Below, in pieces: positions 16,674 to 25,895 of a DNA stretch of 64,000 nt (its first letter is position 1; each line of letters starts with the position of its first letter). The stretch lies in assembly GCF_002374835.1 (NCBI RefSeq), contig NZ_NWVD01000001.1, positions 372,001 through 436,000 on the forward strand, given 5' to 3'. The notes beneath the pieces were generated by a model. The model was not told the DNA's origin and searched no databases. It saw only the letters and a list, made by a program, of their open reading frames with translations. Position numbers and translations under genes: made by a program. This DNA is from Sphingomonas ginsenosidimutans. GTDB taxonomy: Bacteria; Pseudomonadota; Alphaproteobacteria; Sphingomonadales; Sphingomonadaceae.

Positions 16674-16724
16674 GTGTCACCGTTCTGACGCCGATCTGTC
16701 GTTTTCGTGTCGCGGTAGCTTCAT
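16674..16724 (+). promoter_or_regulatory. PHO-box array upstream of phoX
   Basis: Five 7-mers at exact 11-bp intervals: GTGTCAC (16674), CTGACGC (16685), CTGTCGT (16696), GTGTCGC (16707) and GCTTCAT (16718), each separated by four bases. The PhoB-binding consensus is CTGTCAT repeated every 11 bp. The array ends 62 bases before the chosen phoX start, where a PhoB-activated promoter should be. Confidence 0.75.
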
Positions 16725-16785
16725 CGCCATGCCTTTTACCGCGGCCAAGTACGGCCGGTACACCGCATCGCACCGGGGGACTACC

Positions 16786-19281
16786 GTGACTGACCTTATC
16801 ATCGGCAACGATTACGACGGCAACGTCGATGCCAACCCGTCGACCACCACCACGCTGGGTGAGCTGGTCGAGCAGCGTTACTCGCGTCGCCAGATGATGG
16901 GCGGGATGAGCGCGATGACCACCGCCGCGTTCGGCGCCACGCTGTTGACCGGGTGCAGCGACGATGACGACGGGCGCAATTCCGTCATCACCGTGGCGGA
17001 CGGCACCACCGTCCAGGCGCAGGGTGGCCGGGTCGTCACGCTGAGCTCCAGCGCCAGCAGCAACGCGACGTCGAGCACCTGGACGCAGGTGAGCGGGCCG
17101 ACCGTCGCGCTGACCGTCAGCGGCACCTCGGTCAGCTTCGTGACCCCCAACGTCGCCAGCACGACCAACATCGTCCTGCAGTTCACCGCCTCCGGCCCGA
17201 GCGGGTCGAGCAGCGAGCGTTCGACCGTCGTCGTCAGCCCGGCGACGCTGGCGTTCACCGCGGTCGCCAAGAACAAGAACGACATCGTGACCGTCCCGAC
17301 CGGCTATACCGCCACCGTGCTGTACCGCGCGGGCGACCCGATCGCCTCGGGCGTTTCGGCGTTCGCCAACAACGGGTCGGACACCAATTACGCGCAGCGC
17401 GCCGGCGACAACCATGACGGCATGAGCTATTTCGGGCTGGCTGCCAGCGGCAACACCCCGGACGCGAGCAACAGCACACGCGGCCTGCTGGCGATCAACC
17501 ACGAATATATCAACCCGCAGTATATGCACGTCGGCGCGCCGACGACCGTGGCGGACTCGGCGGGCGTGCAGCGCCGCCCGGAGGCCGAGGTGGTCAAGGA
17601 GATCGAGGCGCATGGCGTTTCGGTGGTCGAGGTGACCCGCGCGGGCAACACCGGTGCGTGGAGCTATGTCGCGGCGAGCGCGCTCAACCGCCGCGTGACG
17701 CCGAACACGCCGGTGACGTTCAGCGGCCCGGCGCGCGGCGACGCGCAGCTGCGCACGCGCTATTCGGCGGACGGCACCACCGGTCGCGGCACGATCAACA
17801 ATTGCGCGAACGGCGCGATGCCGTGGGGCACCTACGCCACCTGCGAGGAAAACTGGGCGGGCTATTTCGCGCGGTCGTCGACCGACGCGGCGGTGCGGAC
17901 CGCGGCGGGAAATGCCAAGCAGGTGACGTCGATGTCGCGCTACGGCGTCGGCACCGCCAGCCGCTACGGCTGGGAAACGGTGGCCGCAGCGGATGCGAGC
18001 AGCACGATCTTCTCGCGCTGGAACGCCTCGGCAGTCGCCGCCAATGCCGCGGACGGCACCGCCGATTTCCGCAACGAGCCGTTCACCTTCGGCTGGGTGG
18101 TCGAGATCGATCCCTATGATCCCAGCTCGACCCCGCGCAAGCGTACCGCGCTGGGCCGCATGGCGCACGAAGGCGTGATGGCGGGCCGCATGATTGCGGG
18201 CGTGAAGCCGGCGTTCTACATGGGCGACGACGGCCGCAACGAATATATCTACAAGTTCGTATCGGCCACTGCCTGGTCGGCGGCGGACGCCACCGCGTCG
18301 AACCGGCTGGCGACCGGTGACAAGTATCTCGACACCGGCACGCTGTATGTCGCGAAGTTCAACGCCGACGGCACGGGTACCTGGCTGCCGCTGGTGTTCG
18401 GCCAGAACGGGCTGACGGGGAGCGCGTCCTATCCGTTCGCCAGCCAGGCCGACGTGCTCATCAACGCCCGCATCGCGGCGGACATTCTGGGTGCCACCCC
18501 GATGGATCGCCCGGAATGGACCGCGGTGAACCCGGTCAATGGCGAGATGTACTGCACGCTGACCAATAACTCGAACCGCCGCGGCGTGGCGTCGAGCAGC
18601 AGCACCCGCGCGGTCGATGCGGCCAACCCGCGCGCCTATGTCGACACCCGCACCGACGGCGGCACCAACAGCGGCAACGCCAACGGGCATGTCGTACGCC
18701 TGCGCGAGGCCAACGACTCGACCGAATCGCTGACCTTCACCTGGGACGTCTACGCCTTCGGTGCGCGCGCCAACGCCAATGCCGACAACATCAACCTGTC
18801 GGGGCTGGACGACACCAACGATTTCTCGTCGCCCGATGGCCTGTGGTTCGGCCTGCCCACCAACGCGGCCGGCCAGGCGTCGCCGCTGCTGTTCGTACAG
18901 ACCGACGACGGCGCCTACACCGACGTGACCAACTGCATGATGCTGATCGGCATGCCCGGCCGCGTCGGTGACGGCACGACCAAGAGCGTCACGACCAGCT
19001 TCGGCGGCACCGCCACCACGACGACCCGCGTCGGCGCGGCGCCGGGTGCGAAGCTGAAGCGCTTCCTGGTCGGCCCGAAGGAGTGCGAGATCACCGGCAT
19101 CACCTCGACCGCCGACGGCCGCACGATCTTCGTCAACGTCCAGCACCCGGGTGAGGACGGCAACTTCGCCAACATCACCTCCAACTGGCCGCAGAGCCAG
19201 GCGACCGGCACCGGCACCGGTCGTCCGCGGGCGGCCACGGTGGTCATCACCAAGAACGACGGCGGCGTCGTCGGCCTGTAA
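16786..19281 (+). CDS. phoX: PhoX-type alkaline phosphatase (DUF839), Tat-exported
   Basis: 831-aa exported phosphatase of the PhoX family, which releases phosphate from phosphomonoesters using calcium and iron. Twin-arginine signal YSRRQMMGG at residues 32-40 with a hydrophobic stretch ending LLTGC (Cys57, possible lipobox). Residues about 60-150 are a Ser/Thr-rich PKD/Ig-like domain (TVQAQGGRVVTLSSSAS...WTQVSGPTVALTVSG). From about 165 the DUF839 core follows: GLLAINHEYINPQYMHVG, GTYATCEENWAGYF, KRTALGRMAHEGVMAG, FYMGDDGRNEYIYKFVS, NPVNGEMYCTLTNN, SPDGLWFG, GPKECEITGI. GTG at 16786 follows GGGGGACTACC; an ATG at 16729 lies too close to the PHO boxes and lacks a ribosome-binding site. Confidence 0.9.
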   Translation: MTDLIIGNDYDGNVDANPSTTTTLGELVEQRYSRRQMMGGMSAMTTAAFGATLLTGCSDDDDGRNSVITVADGTTVQAQGGRVVTLSSSASSNATSSTWTQVSGPTVALTVSGTSVSFVTPNVASTTNIVLQFTASGPSGSSSERSTVVVSPATLAFTAVAKNKNDIVTVPTGYTATVLYRAGDPIASGVSAFANNGSDTNYAQRAGDNHDGMSYFGLAASGNTPDASNSTRGLLAINHEYINPQYMHVGAPTTVADSAGVQRRPEAEVVKEIEAHGVSVVEVTRAGNTGAWSYVAASALNRRVTPNTPVTFSGPARGDAQLRTRYSADGTTGRGTINNCANGAMPWGTYATCEENWAGYFARSSTDAAVRTAAGNAKQVTSMSRYGVGTASRYGWETVAAADASSTIFSRWNASAVAANAADGTADFRNEPFTFGWVVEIDPYDPSSTPRKRTALGRMAHEGVMAGRMIAGVKPAFYMGDDGRNEYIYKFVSATAWSAADATASNRLATGDKYLDTGTLYVAKFNADGTGTWLPLVFGQNGLTGSASYPFASQADVLINARIAADILGATPMDRPEWTAVNPVNGEMYCTLTNNSNRRGVASSSSTRAVDAANPRAYVDTRTDGGTNSGNANGHVVRLREANDSTESLTFTWDVYAFGARANANADNINLSGLDDTNDFSSPDGLWFGLPTNAAGQASPLLFVQTDDGAYTDVTNCMMLIGMPGRVGDGTTKSVTTSFGGTATTTTRVGAAPGAKLKRFLVGPKECEITGITSTADGRTIFVNVQHPGEDGNFANITSNWPQSQATGTGTGRPRAATVVITKNDGGVVGL

Positions 19282-19328
19282 GGCGCGGGTACTCCGCCGA
19301 CCCTGCGCGGCGCCCCGTCGTCCGGCCG

Positions 19329-20063
19329 TCACGGTCCGGGCGGCGGGGCGTCGCCGTTGATGGCGCCGTCGGCGGCCGCGTCGATCCACCAACGTTGCTC
19401 CCAGCCGCGCTCCTCGGCGTGGGGCGCACCATTCGCGTCGCGGGCGGGGGCGTAGCCGAACCGCTGCTCGATCAGTCGACATGTCGTCGCATCGAGCGCC
19501 GCGTTGCCGCTGGACCGCATCGTGCGACAGGCGATCGCGCGGCCATCCAGCGTAACGGTGAAGCGCACCGTCACCACCCCGTCGATCCGCGCGCGGCGTT
19601 CGGCGGCGGGATAGTCGCGGGCGCGGATCACCCCGCGAATCAGTCGGGCGGGTGTCCCGGCAGCGCCCGCGCCCGCGCCCGCGCCGGCGCCTTCCGCGCC
19701 GCTGCCGTTCCCATCGCTGGTCGCGGCGCCGTCGGCCTGCGCGCCAATTCCGCTGCCTGCGACCGGAGCGGCCAGCAGCGGAACGGATGGCGGGACGATA
19801 ATGACCGGCGGCGCGGCGAGCGGGGTGGGATTCGCGGTCCGGGCCGGCGCCCGGACGGATGAACGGCCCGCATCGTCCGCCGCCGGGAGCGGGGGCGGGG
19901 GAGCGGGCGCGGGCGGCGGAATGTCGAACGTGGCCAGCGAAGCCCCCGGCGTCGCCCCGGGCACCGCCTCATCCGGCGCGAGCAGCCACCAGCAGGCCGC
20001 GGAATGAAGCGCCAGCACCAGCGCCCACGCGACGATCCGTTCGGTTCGCCGCGTCCCGGTCAT
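19329..20063 (-). CDS. TonB-family energy-transducing protein
   Basis: 244 aa. N-terminal helix IVAWALVLALHSAACWWLL (about residues 9-27) as the membrane anchor, then about 120 residues of Pro/Ala-rich linker, and a C-terminal domain (about 150-235) with the TonB-like pattern YPAAERRARIDGVVTVRFTVTLDGRAIACRTMRSSGNAALDATTCRLIEQRFGYAPA in shortened form. It would link inner-membrane proton motive force to an outer-membrane receptor, but no ExbBD or receptor gene is adjacent. The ATG at 20063 lies 10 nt beyond the helicase stop codon in the same orientation, so both may share a transcript. Confidence 0.8.
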   Translation of the reverse strand: MTGTRRTERIVAWALVLALHSAACWWLLAPDEAVPGATPGASLATFDIPPPAPAPPPPLPAADDAGRSSVRAPARTANPTPLAAPPVIIVPPSVPLLAAPVAGSGIGAQADGAATSDGNGSGAEGAGAGAGAGAAGTPARLIRGVIRARDYPAAERRARIDGVVTVRFTVTLDGRAIACRTMRSSGNAALDATTCRLIEQRFGYAPARDANGAPHAEERGWEQRWWIDAAADGAINGDAPPPGP

Positions 20064-20073
20064 GATCGTCGCG

Positions 20074-21753
20074 TCAGCGCCGCGGGCGCGGGGTGCGTTG
20101 CGCCTGATAGCGCCGCTGCGGCGGGCCGCCGGCGCCGCCCGGACCGCCGCGCATTGGCGCCGGCGCGCCCTGCATCGGCTCGATCCGCACGCCGCTTTCG
20201 TCCTCGCCATCAGCATTGGCGCTGGCGCGTACCGCGGCCGCGAAGCGGCCGGCGAGCGCGCTGGGCACCTGAAACTGCGTTTCCATCGCGCCGATGCGGA
20301 TCGCCCCGATCTCCGCCTTGGTCACATGGCCGCGGCGGCACAGCAGCGGCAGCACCCAGCGCGGATCGGCATTCTGCCGCCGGCCGACGTTCATGCGGAA
20401 CCACACGACATCGTCGAAGCCGGGGCGGTGCGCCTTCTGCCGATCCTCCGGCGCGCGGTCGGACAGTTCCTCGGGCGCGGGCAGGCTGGCGCGCTGCGCC
20501 GCGACGAAGGCGGCGGCGATCTCCTCCGCCGATCGCTGCGCCAGCAATTCGGCGGCGAGCGCCTGATCGTCCTCGTCCACCTCGACCGGGGCGAGCAGAC
20601 GTTCGAGCAGTCGCTCGCGGTCCTTCGCGCGGATCGCCTCTGCGGTCGGCACCTCGCCCCATTCGGCGGCGATACGCGCGCCGCGCAGCATCATCTCGAC
20701 ACGGCGACGGCGCGGGTAGGGGACCAACAGCACCGCCGTCCCCTTCTTGCCGGCGCGTCCGGTGCGGCCCGAACGGTGCTGCAACACCTCGGCATCGCGC
20801 GGCAGTTCGACATGGACGACCAGGCTCAGCGTCGGCAGGTCGATGCCGCGCGCGGCCACGTCGGTCGCTACGCACACCCGCGCACGGCGGTCGCGCAGCG
20901 CCTGGAGCGCGTGGTTACGCTCATTCTGCGAATGCTCGCCCGACAGCGCCACCGCGGCGAACCCACGCTCGACCAGCCCGGCGTGCAGGTGGCGGACATT
21001 GTCGCGCGTCGCGCAGAACAGGATCGCGGTCTCCGCCTCGTAGAAGCGCAGCAGGTTGATGACCGCATGCTCGATTTCCGAAGGGGAGACGGTGACCGCG
21101 CGATAGGTGATGTCGCCATGCCCGCGCTGTTCGCTGACGGTCGAGATGCGCAACGCATCGCGCTGATACTTGCGGGCCAGCGCGACGATCGTCTTGGGCA
21201 GGGTGGCGGAGAACAGCAATGTGCGCCGTTCCGCCGGTGTTTGGTCGAGCAGCGCCTCCAGATCGTCGCGGAAGCCCATGTCGAGCATCTCGTCCGCCTC
21301 GTCCAGCACCGCTGCGCGGATCTGCGACAGGTTCAGCGCGCCGCGCTCGACATGGTCGCGCAGGCGCCCGGGGGTGCCGACGACGATGTGGGCGCCGTGG
21401 TTCAGCGCGCGGCGTTCGCGGCTGGGGTCCATGCCGCCGACGCAGGTGGCGATCCGCGCATCGGCGTAAAGCCACGTCAACTCCTTGGCGACCTGCAGCG
21501 CCAGTTCGCGTGTCGGCGCGATTACCAGCGCCAGCGGCGCGCCCGGCTGCGGCAGCTGGTCGTCTGTCAGCAACTGGCCGGCGATCGCCAGCCCGAAGGC
21601 GACGGTCTTGCCGGAGCCGGTCTGTGCCGACACCAGCAGGTCGCGGCCGATCGCCTCGTCGGCGGTCACCTCGCTCTGGACGGGGGTGAGCGCGGCATAG
21701 CCACGCGCTTCTAGCGCGCTCGACAGTGCGGCGGGGATGTTCGTTGCGTTCAT
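20074..21753 (-). CDS. DEAD-box RNA helicase with DbpA-type RNA-binding domain
   Basis: 559-aa ATP-dependent RNA helicase, DeaD/CsdA-like. Q-motif region YAALTPVQSEV, motif I AQTGSGKT (about residue 45), motif Ia PTRELA, motif II DEADEMLDMGF (about 147), motif III SATLP and motif VI HRSGRTGRAGKKG (about 335) are intact. Residues about 455-520 (VLPLLCRRGHVTKAEIGAIRIGAMETQFQVP) are a DbpA/CsdA RNA-recognition domain, followed by a short Arg/Gly/Pro-rich tail. DeaD-type enzymes act in ribosome assembly and cold adaptation. The MNATNIPAAL start directly precedes the Q-motif domain. Confidence 0.93.
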   Translation of the reverse strand: MNATNIPAALSSALEARGYAALTPVQSEVTADEAIGRDLLVSAQTGSGKTVAFGLAIAGQLLTDDQLPQPGAPLALVIAPTRELALQVAKELTWLYADARIATCVGGMDPSRERRALNHGAHIVVGTPGRLRDHVERGALNLSQIRAAVLDEADEMLDMGFRDDLEALLDQTPAERRTLLFSATLPKTIVALARKYQRDALRISTVSEQRGHGDITYRAVTVSPSEIEHAVINLLRFYEAETAILFCATRDNVRHLHAGLVERGFAAVALSGEHSQNERNHALQALRDRRARVCVATDVAARGIDLPTLSLVVHVELPRDAEVLQHRSGRTGRAGKKGTAVLLVPYPRRRRVEMMLRGARIAAEWGEVPTAEAIRAKDRERLLERLLAPVEVDEDDQALAAELLAQRSAEEIAAAFVAAQRASLPAPEELSDRAPEDRQKAHRPGFDDVVWFRMNVGRRQNADPRWVLPLLCRRGHVTKAEIGAIRIGAMETQFQVPSALAGRFAAAVRASANADGEDESGVRIEPMQGAPAPMRGGPGGAGGPPQRRYQAQRTPRPRR

Positions 21754-21802
21754 GAGATCGTCCAGATGGTATCGCGAAGGCGGAAATGCCAGTGGCGCCG
21801 GG

Positions 21803-22387
21803 TTACCAGCGGTAATTGAAACTGATGCTGATGCGGTCCGCCTTCGCGGCGTTGGGCATCACTTCGTGTCGCAGCCAGCTTTCCCAAAGGAAGACGGTGC
21901 CGGGCTGCGGCTCCGCATAGACGAAGGTGTCGGCGCGCGGCGGCGCGGCCATCAGCATCGTCAGCCGCGGATCCTCCAGCTTGAGCGCGCCTGACCCCGG
22001 CGGCACCGCGACGTAGCAGGTGCCCGACACGACGCTGTGCGGATGGATGTGCCCCGAATGGGCGCCGCCCGGCTTCATGATGTTGACCCACAGGCTGTCC
22101 AGCTTCAGCCGGCGCCCGCCCAATTCCATTCCCGCATCGCGCGCGAAGGCGGCGACATGTCGGTCGAGGTGCCGTTTCAGATCAGAGAAGACGGGGTCGC
22201 GCAGCGGCAGATCGTCGAGCGACGCATAGCTGGTGTAGCCGCGATAGCCGTGCTCCTTCGACCAGCGCCGCCCCGCGACGTCGTCCTGCGCCAGCGTGCG
22301 GCACGATTCGTCCAGCTCGGCGATCAGATCGGGGGAGTCGATCGGCGCTTCGTAAAAATGGGTCGGGAACAGCTGGCGTGTCGGCAT
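21803..22387 (-). CDS. 2OG-Fe(II) oxygenase, TIGR02466 family
   Basis: 194-aa protein of the putative 2-oxoglutarate/iron oxygenase family TIGR02466. N-terminal RQLFPTHFYEAPI, then LKLDSLWVNIMKPGGAHSGH, the iron-binding HIHPHSVVSGTCYVAVP region, FLWESWLRHEVMPN with a distal His, and C-terminal RISISFNYRW with an Arg for 2-oxoglutarate. Its substrate is unknown. The chosen ATG at 22387 follows AGGACCGCCCCG and lies 41 nt after pth, in the same direction. Confidence 0.85.
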   Translation of the reverse strand: MPTRQLFPTHFYEAPIDSPDLIAELDESCRTLAQDDVAGRRWSKEHGYRGYTSYASLDDLPLRDPVFSDLKRHLDRHVAAFARDAGMELGGRRLKLDSLWVNIMKPGGAHSGHIHPHSVVSGTCYVAVPPGSGALKLEDPRLTMLMAAPPRADTFVYAEPQPGTVFLWESWLRHEVMPNAAKADRISISFNYRW

Positions 22388-22428
22388 CGGGGCGGTCCTG
22401 TCGGCGGAAGGGGAGGGCGGGCGCGGCA

Positions 22429-22995
22429 TCACCCCAGGCGCAGCGCGACGTCGTTCATGAAGCGCGTGTCGTCGCCCTTCGCCAGCCAGTCCGCCTCCGC
22501 CGCGACCGCGCCGAGCAGGTCGGACAGCGGCTCGATCTCCGTCTTGGCGTAATTGCCCAGCACATGCCCGGTCACGCGGTCCTTGTGGCCCGGATGGCCG
22601 ATGCCGATCCGCACGCGCCGGAAATCGGGGCCGAGATGCTGGTCGATCGAGCGCAGGCCGTTATGTCCGGCCGTCCCGCCGCCCTGCTTCACTTTCACCT
22701 TCATCGGCGCCAGGTCGAGTTCGTCGTGGAACACGGTCAGCGCCTCGACGCCCAGCTTGTAGAAGCGGATCGCCTCGCCCACCGACCGGCCGCTGTCGTT
22801 CATGAAGGTGGCGGGCTTGAGCAGCAGCACCCTGTCGCCGCCGATCCGACCTTCCTGCAACCAGCCCTGGAACTTCTTCGCGGGCGGGGCAAAGCCATGG
22901 ACCTCGGCGATGGCGTCCAGCGCCATGAAGCCGACATTGTGCCGGTTCATCGCATATTGCGCGCCCGGATTGCCCAGGCCGACCCACAATTGCAT
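22429..22995 (-). CDS. pth: peptidyl-tRNA hydrolase
   Basis: 188-aa enzyme that frees tRNA from prematurely released peptidyl-tRNA. MQLWVGLGNPGAQYAMNRHNVGFMALD carries the catalytic His (NRHNVGF, residue about 20); LLKPATFMNDSGRSV and VFHDELDLAP with the active Asp and GGGTAGHNGLRSI are present. The C-terminal DLL helix binds tRNA. Start at 22995 is set by AAGGAACGCGAC and the family N terminus. It follows rplY in the same direction, a common bacterial pairing. Confidence 0.98.
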   Translation of the reverse strand: MQLWVGLGNPGAQYAMNRHNVGFMALDAIAEVHGFAPPAKKFQGWLQEGRIGGDRVLLLKPATFMNDSGRSVGEAIRFYKLGVEALTVFHDELDLAPMKVKVKQGGGTAGHNGLRSIDQHLGPDFRRVRIGIGHPGHKDRVTGHVLGNYAKTEIEPLSDLLGAVAAEADWLAKGDDTRFMNDVALRLG

Positions 22996-23101
22996 GTCGC
23001 GTTCCTTCAAAGGGCGAAGGGGGCAAAAAGCGAAGGGGGCAGGGGAGCGTCGCCGCTGCCCTGCCCCCGTAAGACTTGCCGTAGGCGGCAAGGCGGCGCG
23101 A

Positions 23102-23773
23102 TTACTCGCCCTTGTCCTCGCCCTCTTCCTCGGCGGCGGCTTCGGCAGCAGCCTCGGCCGACGCGGCTTCGGCCAGCGCGGCTTCCTCGGCGGCCTGTTC
23201 CTGCGCCTCGGCGAGCATCGCCGACGGGGCGACGATCGTGGCGACGGTGAATTCCGGATCCTCGATCACCAGCTTCGCGCCCTTGGGTACGCGCACGTCG
23301 CCGATGTGGATCGTGTCGCCCACGTCCTTGCCCTTCACCGACACGACGATTTCCGACGGGATGTCCGCGGCGTCGACGGTCAGCTCCAGTTCGGTAGCGA
23401 CCAGCGACAGCACGGCGCCCTTCTTCACGCCCGGCGACAGTTCCTCGTCCACGATCACGACCGGGACCGGCACGGTGACGGTTTCGTGCGCGGCGATGCG
23501 CAGGAAGTCGACGTGCGTCGGACGATCGGTGACGGGGTGGAACGCCACGTCCTTGGCCAGCGTGCGCTGACCGTCGACCATGATGACCGAGTTCATGAAG
23601 TGGCCGGTCATCAGTGCCTTGACCAGCGCCTTCTCCTCGAGATGGATCGCGGTCGGTTCCTTCTTCTGGCCGTAGATCACGGCGGGGACGCGGCCGTCAC
23701 GACGCAGTGCACGGGAGGCTCCCTTGCCAACCCGGTCACGCGCCTCGGCTGCGAGCGTGATGGTGTCGCTCAT
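23102..23773 (-). CDS. rplY: 50S ribosomal protein L25/general stress protein Ctc
   Basis: 223-aa 5S rRNA-binding protein of the long Ctc/TL5 type. N-terminal L25 domain (residues about 1-95: [31 protein letters not shown]), C-terminal TL5 domain (about 100-185: [43 protein letters not shown]) and a final 35-residue Ala/Glu-rich acidic tail. The N-terminal [19 protein letters not shown] is the family start. Ctc proteins are tied to ribosome function under stress in Bacillus. It precedes pth by 106 nt. Confidence 0.97.
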   Translation of the reverse strand: MSDTITLAAEARDRVGKGASRALRRDGRVPAVIYGQKKEPTAIHLEEKALVKALMTGHFMNSVIMVDGQRTLAKDVAFHPVTDRPTHVDFLRIAAHETVTVPVPVVIVDEELSPGVKKGAVLSLVATELELTVDAADIPSEIVVSVKGKDVGDTIHIGDVRVPKGAKLVIEDPEFTVATIVAPSAMLAEAQEQAAEEAALAEAASAEAAAEAAAEEEGEDKGE

Positions 23774-23892
23774 GCGATATGCTCCGAAACTTGTGAGTAC
23801 GTTTCCCGACACGCCTCCAGGGATGACCATGGCGGGAAGCCGGCGCGCTTAGCGGCAACGCGCCGGAAACGCAAGGTCGGCCGGGCGCCGCG

Positions 23893-24792
23893 TCAGTAGT
23901 TCACACGCACCGCATTCAGCTTGTACGCGCCCAGCTGCGCCTGCACGCTCTGGTCGCCCGCCAGATGCCCCGCGCCGACCGCGATGAAGACGGTGCCCGG
24001 CTGCTTCATCCGCTCCGCGATCCACGCCGCCCAGCGCTTGTTGCGGTCGGTCAGCAGCGTCTTGGCGACCTCGGGCGAATCCTTGAGCGATTCGTTCATT
24101 TCCGCGGCCACGCCGTCGGGGTTGCCCTTCGCCCAAGCGGACACCATCGTCTCGAACGTGGTTTCCACCTTTGGCAGTTCGTCGAGGGTGCTTTCCAGCA
24201 GCTGGAGCTGTCCGTCGCGCGAGATGCCGTCGAAGATGCCCAGCTGCCCCTCGAACGTTTCCAGCCCCTCGACCTTCTTGCCGGCGGCGCGCGCCGCCTT
24301 GGTCAGCACGGCTTCGGGGCCGTTGGCGGGATCGTAGCCCAGCTTCTGGATCGGCAGCAGCGACAGGGTGACCGCGGCGAACCACGGGCGCATCTTGTCG
24401 TAGGCCGCCGCGGGGACGTTGCCCTGGCCCATCGCGGTGGCGAAGGCGCCACGGTAATTGGGGGGCAGCGCCTGGGTCAGCGGGGTGCCGGCGGGGTCGA
24501 ACGCCTTGGCCATGACGACGCGCTGCTGGGTGGCCGCGTCGGGTTCGACCATCTCCAGCACCAGCGTCTGCGAGGCGTCGAACGCCTTCTTCACGCCTTC
24601 GTCGAACCAGCTGAGACCCGGTTTCAGCACGTGGATGGTGCCGAACAGATAGATGGTCGTATCGGCGTCCTTCACCACCCACAAGGCGGGATCGGCGTCG
24701 GTGGGGGACGAGTCGCGCGCCTGTTGCGCACAGGCGGGGAGCGCCAGCAGCAGGGCAATGGCGGTGGTGGCGGTCTTCATGAGGCGGTTCAT
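23893..24792 (-). CDS. TraB/GumN family lipoprotein
   Basis: 299 aa. Signal peptide with lipobox LPAC, Cys21 as the lipidation site. Core of the TraB/GumN/PrgY family: LWVVKDADTTIYLFGTIHVLKPG near the N terminus, LVLEMVEPD, and the C-terminal TVFIAVGAGHLAGDQSVQAQL. Structures of the family suggest a metallo-protease-like EreA/ChaN fold, with GTIH and GAGHL His residues as putative active-site residues; biological role in this group is unknown. Start chosen at 24792 because it gives a complete signal sequence; ATG at 24780 is possible. Confidence 0.88.
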   Translation of the reverse strand: MNRLMKTATTAIALLLALPACAQQARDSSPTDADPALWVVKDADTTIYLFGTIHVLKPGLSWFDEGVKKAFDASQTLVLEMVEPDAATQQRVVMAKAFDPAGTPLTQALPPNYRGAFATAMGQGNVPAAAYDKMRPWFAAVTLSLLPIQKLGYDPANGPEAVLTKAARAAGKKVEGLETFEGQLGIFDGISRDGQLQLLESTLDELPKVETTFETMVSAWAKGNPDGVAAEMNESLKDSPEVAKTLLTDRNKRWAAWIAERMKQPGTVFIAVGAGHLAGDQSVQAQLGAYKLNAVRVNY

Positions 24793-24835
24793 GGAGGAGG
24801 TTCCTAACGAAGGAAACAGGGTGGTGGAAACAGGG

Positions 24836-25261
24836 TCAGCGATACTTTCGCCATAGCCAGACGATGCCGGTGACCGCGATCATCGCAGCGAACAGCGCGG
24901 TCGCGTCGACCGGCGGGAGCATTCCGGCGCGCCAGAACGTCCACCAGATCGGCGCGCCGATCGCCACGGCGTAGAAACCCGCGACCGCGCCGTCGCGATA
25001 CGCCTCGCGTTCATGCTCGTCGACGACGCGGTGCCAGCGCCACGAAATGACCGGCAGTACCACGCCCCAGGCGAACGCGAGCACGACCGCGAACCACAAG
25101 GGCAGCGGCGCGGACATGAGATCGGGGCGTGTCCCGTCGGGCACCCCGCGCGTCGCCACCAGCGCGATGCCCAGGCCGATCGCGCCGCCGAGCAGCCCCG
25201 ACAGCGCCAGCAGGCGGTGATTGGCGCGCTGTCGCCCGCCGGGTCGATGGATCCGCGGCAT
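24836..25261 (-). CDS. small membrane protein, unknown function (four helices)
   Basis: 141 aa with four predicted helices (about residues 16-36, 50-70, 88-108 and 116-136), short loops and a WLWRKYR terminus. Family not recognised. It is the last gene of a four-gene unit after an Xre regulator and two other membrane proteins; its ATG at 25261 comes 5 nt after the preceding stop codon. Such Xre-plus-membrane-protein units are common in bacteria, but their role is not known to me. Confidence 0.72.
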   Translation of the reverse strand: MPRIHRPGGRQRANHRLLALSGLLGGAIGLGIALVATRGVPDGTRPDLMSAPLPLWFAVVLAFAWGVVLPVISWRWHRVVDEHEREAYRDGAVAGFYAVAIGAPIWWTFWRAGMLPPVDATALFAAMIAVTGIVWLWRKYR

Positions 25262-25266
25262 CCCGA

Positions 25267-25716
25267 TTACCCCCGCGCCTTGCGCCACGCGAACACCGCC
25301 AGCCCTGCGGCAAGCGACACCCACCACAGCGCGTCCGCCAGCGACCCGCTGTCCATCGCCCGTTCCATTTGCTCGGCCAGCGGATGACCGATGAAGCCGA
25401 CGACGCCGATCGTTGCCCACATCGATAGCGCGTCGCGTCGCTGGACCTCGTCCGCCTCGCGCCAGCCCCAGATGCCCGCACCCAGCACCACGATTGCGAA
25501 AGTGATCGTGGTCGCCACCACCTCCGTCGCGGGGACGGAGACGCGGTGGGGGCGTCCGAGGAACCCGTCGGCCACGCCGGCCAGGAACGGCAGCGCGATC
25601 ATGCTGACGGTCGCGGCGACGATGATGGCTGCCGCGCGGCGCACCCGGCGGCGGCGACGGTCGCGCATGCGCGCCTCGCCCCAGCCGGCTTCCGCAGCGA
25701 TAGGGGCAGGGGTCAT
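25267..25716 (-). CDS. small membrane protein, unknown function (four helices)
   Basis: 149 aa. A charged N-terminal segment (RMRDRRRRRVRRA) is followed by four hydrophobic segments (about residues 32-52, 65-85, 95-112 and 125-143). Family not recognised. ATG at 25716 overlaps the upstream stop codon (ATGA) and has GGTGGA six nt before it; the ATG two codons earlier is the alternative. Translational coupling to the upstream small gene is likely. Confidence 0.72.
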   Translation of the reverse strand: MTPAPIAAEAGWGEARMRDRRRRRVRRAAAIIVAATVSMIALPFLAGVADGFLGRPHRVSVPATEVVATTITFAIVVLGAGIWGWREADEVQRRDALSMWATIGVVGFIGHPLAEQMERAMDSGSLADALWWVSLAAGLAVFAWRKARG

Positions 25717-25895
25717 CGCCATTCCACCGCGACGTTGATAGCCAGATGCGGCAGGCGCCACGAGGCGGACGGCGCGCCATCGCCGATCGCGCGCTCCAGC
25801 ACGGTCAGCGGATCGTGCCCCATCACCATCAGCCCCAGCACGATGCCGAGCACGAGCTGCGCCACCGCGTTGCGCCCGCGCGGCCGGTCACGCAT
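25713..25895 (-). CDS. very small membrane protein in Xre operon
   Basis: 60 aa with one strongly hydrophobic helix (AVAQLVLGIVLGLMVMGHD, residues about 11-29) and a soluble tail. Not recognised. The ATG at 25895 overlaps the end of the regulator gene by eight bases and has GGAG six nt upstream; a start at 25910 is also open. Reading-frame overlaps on both sides support it as a real member of the operon. Confidence 0.6.
   Translation of the reverse strand: MRDRPRGRNAVAQLVLGIVLGLMVMGHDPLTVLERAIGDGAPSASWRLPHLAINVAVEWR

Noticed and set aside
16636..19482. 948-aa open frame antisense to phoX
   Set aside because: Shadow frame over a gene with a clear Tat signal and DUF839 core; the translation is a string of Arg/Val/Gly/His.
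24836..25780. 314-aa single membrane protein reading
   Set aside because: The upstream two thirds of this frame is an Arg/Gly-rich shadow of the separate gene at 25267-25716; only the part from 25261 has membrane-protein character.
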